Assembly (NCBI GenBank): GCA_009192285.1
Contig: WBVU01000012.1
Location: 1,178,001 to 1,242,000, forward strand
Reading direction: 5' to 3'
DNA length: 64,000 nt
DNA from: Morchella semilibera
Lineage: Eukaryota; Ascomycota; Pezizomycetes; Pezizales; Morchellaceae
The position numbers were made by a program, and so were the translations under genes. The number at the start of each line of letters is the position of its first letter. Within the stretch, counting starts at the first letter, position 1. The notes under the pieces were generated by a model that was given only the letters and a program-made list of their open reading frames with translations, had not been told where the DNA came from and did not search any database. Shown one piece after another: positions 48,075 to 58,456 of this stretch.

Positions 48075-51000
48075 TGGCGGCCGTGGACCCGATGGCTTCT
48101 CTTTATTGCTCTTTTTTTTTCTTTGTTGCGGGTAGAGATGCCGGAGATCTATGCCGGTGGGGTGGATGAGTAGATAGAAACGTAGAATTTGTTGGTGGGT
48201 AGGCAACGGGTAGATAGATGCTTATACTAATAATCGTGAGATGCCGTCCTACCGTTTAAACCGGGCATTTCTAAATATGGGCTGCTGTTCTTGGTTGTTG
48301 GCACTGGTATGGATACATAAACATAATGTACCCGATCGACGGGGCTGGCCCACTATATGAGTGATATCTGGTGACGCGCAACTAGCCAGCATGCAAACTG
48401 GCTGTGAATGCGATTCAGGCACTTTAAGATCCGTTTGGGGAAAATTGTTTAGCCCCCCAAAGGTCGTTCAAACCATGACTATATATTTGTCCTTGCTTAT
48501 CTTACTGCCGTCTGTGCGTTTCTTACGATATATCGGTGCTTACGTTGGACGGTCCGACGTGACAGTGTCATCAAACAAAATCCCATGACGGTCGAGTAGA
48601 CCTCATCTCACCACATGTACAGATGGTCGCGGCCACGAGTTAGATTGAGCTGGCTAATGTTGGTAGTGTAGGGTAGACTTTATGGTGAGCGAACATTGGA
48701 ATGGGATTAGTGAACCGGTGAAGTGGTTCTATTGTGTTGTAGAACTGATGATCGAAAGGGGAGAGGAAAGATAGAATAAGTCCCTATAGATATGTACACA
48801 CTTACGTAGATACAGGACAGACAGGAAGAACAAATACACTTAATGTCTACAGATGACTGCCGGGGCGGGGTGGCCGGGACCTAAACACCTTGGCGAGGAG
48901 GACGCCGAATAAATAACAGCGAGGGCTGCCGCTGGTAGGGTCCGCCTTCACTAGGACGCGGGTGGGTGTATTCACGAATAAAGAAAGAAAAAAGCACAAG
49001 TGGCTTAGGGGTGGTTGAAGCCAGCTAGGCTGCGCAGCGATTTACAGTTTTGCTGACAACGATATCCATATCCTTAATTGACTACCGTCTATACTTAAGA
49101 GCAACAGGTGCTAGCCCCTCTACCGTGCGCGGTGGCTGTGGCCTGTATATAGGCCCATGGTTTGGGCGGAGTTTCGGTGGGGTTGTGTCTGTAGGTAGGG
49201 TTTGGTTGTGTTGGGTTATATAGTGATGCATGGAGTACGTCTGTAGCTAGGATACGTGGGAAGAAGCAATGAGCGCATGTATATGGAGAAAGATCAGCCA
49301 TAAAACTCGATCGGTAAAGAAAGGAAAAAGGAGGGGAGCTCCTATCCGCTCTAACAGTTAAATGACGTTAATTGAATTGCCAAGGAATAACAGACGACTT
49401 TGGGCGAACACCTGCCAAGCAACAAAATCATCAGAGTAACCCCCAAATGATCATGAGTCAAGGGGCATCAGGACATCAGAGGGAGTAATGGAGCGGGTAT
49501 TCTGGCTGGGGAGGGTGAGGCCCGAGGCGTCCGTCCCCGTGTAGGGAAGATTTTTCATGCTGTTTATTTACATAACTCCAGGTTTCAATCAGGATCGAGA
49601 AACCAGGCGGAACTGACTATGGGTGTGGTTCTGAGGACTAAAGCATAGCACGTATATGTGTTTCTAAGGAGTATCTTTTGACTGGGAAAATCTGAGAGGT
49701 AGTGGAGAATAGAAGGTGCTTGTACAGCTACCTGTCAGATATATACATAAGGGGTTAATTGGAACTGGGCCCTGAGGTATTGGGATATAGATGGGCCCTT
49801 TAACTAATTGTGAGCGAAAGAAGACGGTCGAGTTGAAAATGAAAGATACATGTAAGCAACATGTAAGGTATACGTAGCGGCAAATGTGTTAAAGTGGTTT
49901 TGCCGGCGGTAGAAGTTGTTTACCGCTGATGGTGGAGGTAGTACCGGTATTTGCACCTTATAATTAATCCTAGTTTGTGGTGGAGGCGGGCCTTTTGGTT
50001 GGAGGGGGGCTATATAATGCCAACATATATGAATATTGTCTACGGGTGGTAGGTACTTCACCATTGGTGGGAAAAATCATAATTATAAGTGGTGGCGTTA
50101 ATGGTTGGGCATTTGCTTAGCGCAGCATGAAGACTGAAATTCAGTGTTTATACTGGCAGAAGAACTGAAATTCAATACTTGTGCCACCGGTACACGTAGT
50201 AAACAATTTACTACCGTTGGTAAAATTACGTTTGACACATTTACCACTCCATAGGAGGGCGGACAGATGGGGGTATTCACTCAGACTACGTTTTATAGTT
50301 TTGAATAATCACTAAGATGTTTTCATATATCATATTGAATAATTAAATTATAAACTGAAGACGTTATACGCTATTGTCTTTGTACGTTCTGATTTTGCTC
50401 TTGCATGCTTAGATTTTTTGGTTTTTATTTATTTTGTGTATTTTGGTTGATAAAAGGTGGTGAAAGTATGTACGTACCAGAGCCAGAAGACTGCATGTAT
50501 CCATAGGTTAATTAATAAATAAATGAGTTTTGTTTTTTATTTTTGTAGCTGGGTATCACCGAGTGATTTTTGGTGATTGAAACCAAGCATCATGGTATCA
50601 CATGTTATGGAACCACGGTGTTAATTAATAGGCTCATGGATATACGCCAAATAAACAGGAATTTAATTTCAGGCGGTATGGCCATTTTACGCCAAATAAC
50701 TCAATCTATGCTACACAAAGACGTCTGACATGTCCTACAGTGATATCACTGAGACATGATCACCACGTGCACATTTATGACTGTAAGCCCTCAGGCACCA
50801 CCCCCCAGAAAAAGATTAACTCGAATTGATTAATGTGAAAATAACTCAGGAGTTAATTAAGCCCTGGGAGGCCTCCTCTGACTTGATTAACACGCAAGTG
50901 CACGCAAGTGCACGCAAAGTGATATAACCGTGGCATTAATTAGATCTAGCAGCCTTTGTGTATCGGGCCTTGGTTGCATACGCGATCGCAGATCTAGGCG

Positions 51001-51223
51001 CAGCTTATAATTTATTTGCAGCACATTTGGGGGGGGGGCCTGGAATATAGGCATTTGGTTAATGTTCCTAGTATTATAGTCTTATTAACATAACTGCCAT
51101 TGGGGACTATTGGTAATCACGTACATGAGCCCGCTGGTTTTCGTGGTTGTTGCCTATATTTGCATATAGAGTTGCCGTCTAACAAAACCATCATGATAAT
51201 ATAAACGTGGCCACGAGCTATAT
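48075..51223. other. About 3.1 kb with no convincing gene
   Basis: AT-rich intergenic DNA downstream of TGT. There is a 10-bp tandem unit (CACGCAAGTG, about 2.5 copies, 50891-50920). A CCGAGTGATT motif (reverse of the AATCACTCGG element) lies at 50559-50568. The short ORFs are unconvincing. Confidence 0.4.
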
Positions 51224-51508
51224 ATGGCCTCGAGTCTAATGATAGCTAAGACCAGGCGGTCTCTAGGCTACCCTCTGGCATCGCCTCGAACAGCATCGTG
51301 GACTACACTTCCAGAGATGGTGTCTGTGACGGCCCGCACAGCAGATATCTTGTTTCGACGAACCACAGCCAATCAGCTGTAAGTATTCATCTTCGGGCTG
51401 GAAAATCTTAGTGTGAGGACCTATAATTAACTTTTAATCCAGATGCCCCTTCTATTGGTTGGGGGCACGTACTGGTAGGGCCTTTTCGGGTCGCAACTAA
51501 CTGCACTA
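51224..51508 (+). CDS. Candidate small two-exon ORF (72 residues)
   Basis: ATG at 51224 begins MASSLMIAKTRRSLGYPLAS, a basic Ser/Arg-rich N-terminus that could be a mitochondrial presequence. It continues through PEMVSVTARTADILFRRTT to a strong GTAAGT donor at about 51379, 52 codons on. A CAG acceptor before 51443 continues as CPFYWLGARTGRAFSGRN and stops. I do not recognise it, and chance remains likely at this length. Confidence 0.2.
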
Positions 51509-51737
51509 GACGGTTTCACAGATTGATACCCGGCCGGAGAACCGGAAAAAGTGATTTTCGGGAAACTTCTTTAGAGAAATTGCTTGGGTTGGGTTTCTCA
51601 AAGCCTACTGGCCCGGATAACCCAGTATGTAGTACTGTTTTTGGACGGCAGTGAGAACCTGAGATCGAGATGATCAAACTTAAGATAGATAAGCAAATGA
51701 GCGTCTTTGACTGACAGGCCCTATTTGTCGAAGATAA

Positions 51738-51857
51738 TAGGCCCTTTGCGCAAAAGACTCCAGAGTCTTTTTCTACCTGTGTGATTGGTTGATGGGAGGA
51801 TAGGCACCAGTCAAGTTGCCGGAGAAAGGCTCTGGAGTCTTTTGCGCAGAGGGCCTA
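51738..51857. mobile_element. MITE-like foldback element with about 35-bp terminal inverted repeats
   Basis: The left arm 51738-51774 (TAGGCCCTTTGCGCAAAAGA...) and right arm 51823-51857 are near-perfect inverted copies with about 50 bp between them, total about 120 bp. There is no coding capacity. A partial extra copy of the tip (taggccctatttg) lies just to the left at about 51715. Small size and TIRs suit a non-autonomous DNA transposon or a hairpin-forming element. Confidence 0.65.
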
Positions 51858-52346
51858 ATGACTGTAAGCGCTTTTGGGGGGTTGTTTCTGCGGGTGGGAT
51901 ACGAACTGAATTTGGACTTTAATAAAAGTGGCTGGTGTATGGTGGTGTTGGTTGTAGCCAGAGATACAAATCACTTTCTTGGCGACATGTAATCCTTCTG
52001 AAGTCTGGTTTGTCCTAGCTAGACCTGACGAGTTGCCAATTCAGTATCCACATAATGACTCGGCATAGTTAGTAATCGTTGGTTAAAGTGCCATCGTGGA
52101 TGTTGGAGGTGGTTATTTGACGATGGAATATTGTCGTTATGGCTCGTGGGTGTTAATTTTATGGATGCGCATGTATCCTGTAGATAGAATTAAAAAGATT
52201 TCTCCCAACTCTAAAAAACCGTTTCAAGGCTCTTTTTAAGTTTCCAGCCTTACACATCCAATCCAGCTGGCTTTCCAGAAAGTCTGCGTACTTTTTATTG
52301 ACCTATTTATCCCGCTTCAAAGCTGGTTTAATGGCATTCCGAGGTA

Positions 52347-52709
52347 TTGCCAGATTACAAAAATAGCTGCGCGCCCCATTTTGTATAGAAAAACAACGTT
52401 TTTGAGGGTATCTTCTCTAAAAATCCACAGAGAACTTCATACTAGAAGTACCATATCTCTAAAACCCGAGAATTATAGATATATAGCTATATATTAATAT
52501 CTTGTGTATTTGTGATGTTACAAACTGCCAAATTTGTTGAACTTTGTATGGTTTCTATGTGGGTTACTAGCAAAAAAAAGGCCCACTTTGAAAGCTCACC
52601 ACCCCACAACCACATGAACTTTATGGTGGCGTCTTTGGAGAGGATACACTCGAAAAAACGTTGTTTTCCATACAAGTTGGGGTGCGCAGTTATTCTTGTA
52701 ACCTGGAAA
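52347..52709. mobile_element. Larger imperfect foldback element (about 90-100 bp arms)
   Basis: The left arm 52347-52440 and right arm 52611-52709 are imperfect inverted copies (for example GCTGCGCGCCCCATTTTGTA against the complement of TACAAGTTGGGGTGCGCAGT; the two AACAACGTTTTT cores also match). A spacer of about 170 bp contains short ORFs on both strands. It ends about 70 bp beyond the stop of the minus-strand frame at 52782. Confidence 0.6.
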
Positions 52710-52781
52710 TACTTTTTCAAGTCCTTTAGCACACTTGTTATTTGTCATACGTGGTGGTGTAGATGATCGTGTTCTTACTGT

Positions 52782-53650
52782 CTAGAATAGTAGCGGGATA
52801 TCGTCTAATGTCTTTTTCCCTTTAATATATAGCGTCGAAGGCGTGCTCAACGAATCCCCGTAAATTTTGGCTCGATCCATGGAGTTGATTAACAGCAGTG
52901 TGTCGTAATTCTGAGATACCCTTGGAATATTTGGAGATTCTGTCGAGTCGTTTACGGTTGTTAAAACCGGCTCGGGTTCGGCTTCGGGAAGTTGTGTTAT
53001 AAAGTTAACTCCCTTACAATGCAGTAAGGTCTCTAGCCTCGGGGTATCACCGTTTGTTACACCATAGATCAGGGATTTATAGGTAATTCTTTCCCAGGAA
53101 TCTAAAGTATGTAGATTAGAGAATGATTTGGGCCAAGGTTAACGTCTGTTATTGGAATAGGGGTGCGTGTACATATCGGTATCTTAGGCAAGGCGACTGG
53201 GAGATTGAGGCCTACTTTACTGAAGTCAAAACCCCGTGTATAGGTGTAGTTTGAAGGATGCCGGGGCGAATGTAAAGAGCTAAGCTAGGCATAAATGTAC
53301 TACGGGTGTAGGGGTAAGTCTGTAGGCACCTACTGCTGTTGCAACCACAACCACTGTCAACAGACTTACCCCTACGCCCGTAGTAGTTTTATGTATATCA
53401 GTAGGGGAAGTTAGATATGGTAATAGCTACCTCTCGGCGCTCCCTATACCACTGCGAAAACACTTTGGTTCCTGTATTCTTCGATATAGGGTTCAATGTA
53501 AGGTTTGGAAAGAGCGGTCTCCGCCCTCCTAACGACTCTCCGCCACTTTCACCTTATCACACCCTTCTTCAGCTTTCGAAGCGCCCTATGATCAGTGCGG
53601 CGGTAAATAAGGCTGTAAGGTTCTCGATCAATATAGCTCGACTGATGTAG
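52782..53650 (-). pseudogene. Unlisted, probably decayed coding region with ankyrin-like segment
   Basis: On the minus strand 53138-52782 is open for about 118 codons without an early ATG. It reads SWERITYKSLIYGVTNGDTP, RLETLLHCKGVNFI (ankyrin-like) and NYDTLLLINSMDRAKIYGDS, and ends LDDIPLLF. Just upstream another frame, 53281-about 53130, reads RGFDFSKVGLNLPVALPKIP and ICTRTPIPITDVNLGP; the two join if one C is added to the CCC near 53130. Farther upstream (about 53430-53550) a frame reads LFPNLTLNPISKNTGTKVF and QWYRERRE before a GTAGCT donor, which can splice to the CTAG acceptor before 53282. Additional coding-like fragments (LTALFTAALIIGRFE) lie near 53600 in conflicting frames. The family is unrecognised. 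Either it is a broken gene or one with introns I could not resolve. Confidence 0.4.
53291..53396. repeat. Hairpin, 33-bp arms, 36-nt loop
   Basis: Arms 53291-53323 and 53360-53396 share the complementary core TACTACGGGTGTAGGGGTAA with a few mismatches. It falls inside the predicted intron of the decayed minus-strand gene at 52782-53650. Confidence 0.8.
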
Positions 53651-56600
53651 GTATTGACCTTGCTGTATCCGACTATCGTAAGTATACCCGCGGATCCATG
53701 ATCAGGTCTTCTCAGCTTCGAAGTTGTGGCAAGAAATTAGTGAGGTGGTATGAATGAAACGGGCGCCTGAACTCTGGTGTAACAAAGACCACCAATCATG
53801 AAGAATCACTCGTAGTTAGTAGAGCATGAGAAGGAAATTGGTTACTTGTTGTTTATTGTTGTTATTTTTATTAATTTTGCAACCCGTCGAGGAAGTTTGA
53901 TACTTGATCGACTCGTATTCATTGGGCATATAAGGACTTCCACCTGAGGCAAGGGAAAAAGCGGTACTTGTTATGGAAGGTATATATATATATAAGTACC
54001 GATAGAGGGATTTAACGATATATAAGATCCTGCACTGAAAAAATCTCCAATTAATTGAGGGCTTGATCGAGAACTTTTGAAATTTCAATCATGAACTACA
54101 TGTAGAGGTGTTCAAATAACTCGTATCCACCGGCCGGCCGAAGACAGGTCTAGATGTAGACATAACCCTGTCTCCGAATCCACCTTACGTGGGTAGTAAG
54201 GTTATGTACGTGCGCGTGTTACAATTTTTATATCGTTTTTGACGAGTTTGCAGTTGCAAGGTATCTCATATAGCTTATGCAAAGATTGCTTAACTGTAGA
54301 TCAATCTAGTCTAGTGTTTATTACACCAGGGGGACTTGGGTCCAAATCCCAACTTCGGTGCTCAGTCTTTCTTTACTTTCTATTCTTTGTGCGCTCTCTC
54401 AAGTAAGACCAGCGCAATGGCCTAGAAATTGATGTTCCGTCTCGAAAGACATGCGAACCACACCTAGAGCGCCATAGAATCAACATGAGAGAGGATAAGC
54501 CATCCGGGCCCGGTTACTGGCTCAATCCTCTTCTCTCGAAAAAGTCACGATCTAAGAATCCCTAACTGTGTTAACGAATCTCTAATTTTTCCTAGAATAG
54601 ATCAATACTTCATAGCGACAAAGCTGGGCCCTCTTTGTATCACAACTAAAAGTATATTCGAGTTAAATCTCAAAGGCGGCACTAGCTCCCTGACGATACA
54701 TGTAGTAAATACGACTGGAGCTGCATATAAGCCAAATCTTGCATGAGACACTTGGTTTGGTGGTACATGTATGTATTTTCGGAGCCAGTTGTGTCTGGAA
54801 ACGTTGCATACATACGGATGCACATATAAAGATCCACAACTTCTTACTTTGTACATTAGTATGTCATAAACGATGTGTTAGATTTTCGAAGGGAACGAGG
54901 TACAAGCTTTAACACCCACACTTTACTACATTTAGTCTCTTCAACGAGTTAGCTTTTGGAAGGTTCTCCTTACCCTCTTATTTTAGGCTCCAGGTCACTG
55001 ATCGTGCAAGTTCAAGAATCCAATTATGATAGCCGCACATGTCTCCCCAAAAGCATGTATTCTTAGAAATTGACATCTGATATATACAGGTAAAAGTCTT
55101 TTTCTAATAGGAGGGATTGGCGAGATGAAGCACATCCCCGTCAAACCACTGTTGTTTGTTTGAGTCATTTATGCAGCCTCCCGAGATGGTTGTATGTTTC
55201 AGGTGATAGATTTTGAAGTTACACGATTGGCGTAAAAGCCCCACCGTACCTGCATCGATAGTAAGAATCCTACCGGGTAGTCAGATATAAGACCACTTTC
55301 CCTGCCAAAAGGTAATAAATATATGTATATGTATACATGTAGTTCCCGAACCTCAGGCTTGTACCAGTGGGTGTACGGCTTGGCATTGTGATCCAGTTGG
55401 AAATTTGGTTTCTAGTGGAAAGACGTAGGAAGTACGCGTTGTGGTGTGTGCTTTATCCTGCCAAGCCACCCTTCTATTGATAAATATTCGAATGTTCCAG
55501 AAGCTAGCATAGAAGGGTTGCACTGTGATCAAGACAGAGGTTGAATTCAAATTTTGAATTATACTTCTTCATAATAAATCACTCGCAGGATGAGGACGTA
55601 CAAAGAAAGCCCTGGCCCTGTGGATTCCTACATGAAAGATAACGGTATAGAGGAACATTGGGCCACTCCTTCTGGTTCGATAGGAATACTTCGAGCTAGT
55701 GATTATTTAGAATCGACGCAAAGACAACCACTGCAGGTGTGTGAGGACACCATTGGGAAAGTTTCAGACTGACCGGTCGTTGGCATAAGGAATAAAGGGT
55801 GTCAAAGCGTAAACATTTAACCGCAACGTTGTCCAATCCAGATCTTGTCGATAATCGAGCTAACCAGGGAAGTCGTACCAAGCTTCGTGCGTATCTTGTG
55901 CTACATTAATGCTAACCACTATTTGAACACCAGTGTGACTTCGCATAGGTCCATAAAATCATCCCTACCCGTTCTGCGTCAACCTCATCGACCCAAACCA
56001 TCCATACCGCAATATTCGATCCGCTTCTTATCAGAGATGTTCCGTGATCGGAATTAGCTCGGGTGATGCGCATCTGGCATTAGCTATAGGTCCGGATTTG
56101 CGTACTCCCCCCCGCTTGGAACTTTGAATACGACGTAGAGCTATAATAACACTTTGAATAGTATATCAGCTGCCAAACCGCCGAGATAATAAACACGTGA
56201 AAAAACCCTTGGTTATCATAACTGCCCCGCGGGAAAGAGGGGGCGAGGGTTGTTCCAGTACTGCTCCAGTGCGCGGAGAGCTCGTTGCTTGTATGACAGC
56301 ATGTATACGTCCAACTACCGTCTGTACACTTATTTTATTTTCTTTCCTCTCTGAATTATTCCCATTTGATAACTCCCGAGAGGCTTCGAACCGGAGTGTG
56401 TTCATTCTAGACAGAGAACGGGCTAGAGTCTGGTCATAATAGCAAAAAATCTGCTGTAGTTGTTGCTTTTGTCAAGGTACCTAATGAGTTCTAACTAATC
56501 AAGCAACACCCTGCCAGAAACCTTCCCCGCAAACTACCAGCCTTCAGACAACAAATTACCCTGGTACTACAGCACTGATATGCATATCTTCTTCGGAAAA

Positions 56601-57306
56601 GGTTTCAGTCAAGGCATGGGGGTGGTAATCGATAAGGCTGAGGTGGGGGCCCGATGTGTTGATCTTTCTTGTACGACTAAGGCTAATCCGAAATAGGCGA
56701 TCTGCGATGTGCATGATGATGCCCCATAATCATTCAAAAAGCAATACTTCAATAAGTCACGACATATGAGGCCTGAGCAATGTGAGATTCTTGTCTCCAA
56801 TAATATGGAGATACATGGTACTGAGGTTTTGGGGCCACGGTAGATTTCCATGGATTACCCCACTATCTCGTTAGATATCGGCTATCAGGACATACAGACA
56901 ATCGCTTACTTGATCGATATCAGGACAGAAGCAATTAAGTGTTGCAGCCTAGATTTCTGCAGGTGCCCAATGGATAACGTACTGTACGTTTTTGGACGGT
57001 ATGCCAGCAGGCTGGTCCACCCACTTTCTTAGCTTAATGTATGATATTTGATGAAAAACCGACAACTCTCGAGTTTACATGAGTTTAGAAACCTCGCAAG
57101 ACAAAACTCCAATAGAACAATATTGAAAAAATGGTTGGGGGTTGCTTTCATGAATCATGGTAATACAGAAGCAGAAAAAACAACCGACAACGCCATAACA
57201 TAAACCAGAAATAACAAAAACAATAATTGTCTAAGAGTTTAAAAACTAAGAGAAGAAAAACAGAAATAAAAAGTGACAGTATAGCTTTCCGTAACGCAGA
57301 AAGAGC
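53651..57306. other. About 3.6 kb with no recognised gene
   Basis: AT-rich. Short coding-like scraps around 53700-53820 (minus) may belong to the decayed gene. A tRNA-like fragment lies at about 54301-54363. ORFs at 55590-56057 and 56166-56851 show no family features. The right end is the 3' flank of HIS2. Confidence 0.4.
54301..54363 (+). repeat. tRNA-like fragment (SINE head or tRNA pseudogene)
   Basis: TAGTCTAGTG at about 54307 resembles an A box and GGGTCCAAATCCC at 54338-54350 resembles a B box with a T-arm-like stem. The anticodon arm is absent and the 3' acceptor sequence (AACTTCGGTGC) has no 5' partner. This is not a functional tRNA; it could be the head of a tRNA-derived SINE whose body runs to about 54540. 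Confidence 0.35.
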
Positions 57307-58456
57307 TCATGACTGCCAAAATTGTTGCGCCCTCAGCTCCTCTAGTGTGAGAGTTCTCACCACACAGGCATCCAAGACGTTGGTGCGGATCTGGCCCATA
57401 GGGAGTTTCATCAAATAATGTATCTCGTTCAACCCAAGGCTTTCAACATATTCCAGAACTCGGTGGTAATTTAGTCCGACTTGATCCACGGCATGGCTGT
57501 CATCTGATAAGGTAAAACGTCCGCGCCTGGCAATGATGATCTACAGAGATTGATATCAGTAAACATAAATCCATAAGTTGAGTAAACGGAAGAAGACCAA
57601 CCTCGCACACGTCCCTCTTAGGGTATGGCTCATTCCATCCTTTCCGGATGCTTGCTGAATTCAATTCTGTAATTCCACCGTAACTACAAATAAAGTCTAC
57701 ATTCCGCTGAACTTTCTCCACAACCTCTCCACCATAATCGGCCAATCTCTTATCTGGGTCGTCACAGAATAATCTGATGAGGTCAAAGTGACCAACCACC
57801 GCAGGCTTGAGCGCTTTCAACATCTCATACTGCGCATCAAAATATGCCTCAAACAGATTCCTCTCAGTTCCTCCAGTTGCCTCGATGGCTTTCTGATACA
57901 GTGGCTTATCGAAATCAATTGGGATGGTCCTTACATGATGAACCGAACCGACGAAGAAGTCGAACTTGTAAAGAGATTGGAGATGGTTGATAAGGGTAAT
58001 TGAGGACTCTCTGATGTAGTCAACTTCAAAGCCGATGGGGAGTTCGATCAAGTGTTGGTATCGAGACCGGAGGCGGAGGGCAGTGTCATAGTAGTCTTTA
58101 AACGCTGCGAAGAGCTCAAACGGACTTTGGCGAGCCTCAATCTACCATCGACCCGATACACCGGTCAGCACACCACAATCTACGGCCTGGGGCTTGGAGA
58201 ACGCCACATGGGTTTTTTCCGGATCAAGACCTTTTTTTCTGGACCAGAAGAGGAAAGCACCGATCCCCAGGGAAAGAAGAAGAAGAAAAAAACATACCTC
58301 CTCCGGGTACAAATCTTCCAAGCAATCTCTCGGCATATGTTCCGTTAATGAAAACACTATCATCCTCTTTGCGATAGCTGCCTGTATCATTTGTTCTAGG
58401 GAATTTTCTGCATGTCGACAAAACTGTCCGGAATGACTGTGGTGCGAGAATGGCAT
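57307..58456 (-). CDS. HIS2: Histidinol-phosphatase, PHP family
   Basis: Three exons, 58456-58298, 58141-57602 and 57540-57307, all phase 0, give 310 residues. The N-terminus MPFSHHSHSGQFCRHAENSL has the PHP HxH metal motif and VFSLTEHMPRDCLEDLYPEE follows. A 156-nt intron joins YPEE to IEARQSPFELFAAFKDYYDT. ELPIGFEVDYIRES, FFVGSVHHVRTIPIDF, VVGHFDLIRLF and GGITELNSASIRKG provide further metal and phosphate ligands. RFTLSDDSHAVDQVGLNYHR supplies the final DxH. The enzyme dephosphorylates L-histidinol phosphate in histidine biosynthesis. Alternative splicing inside the long first intron is possible: GLDPEKTHVAFSKPQA could be read there, but it forces a frame problem. The 310-residue model has family-like length. 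Confidence 0.92.

Noticed and set aside
58184-58238. Extra HIS2 exon reading GLDPEKTHVAFSKPQA
   Set aside because: Joining it to YPEE in frame needs a one-base correction of an A run. The single 156-nt intron gives YPEEIEARQSP in frame with family-like length, so I treat this stretch as intronic.
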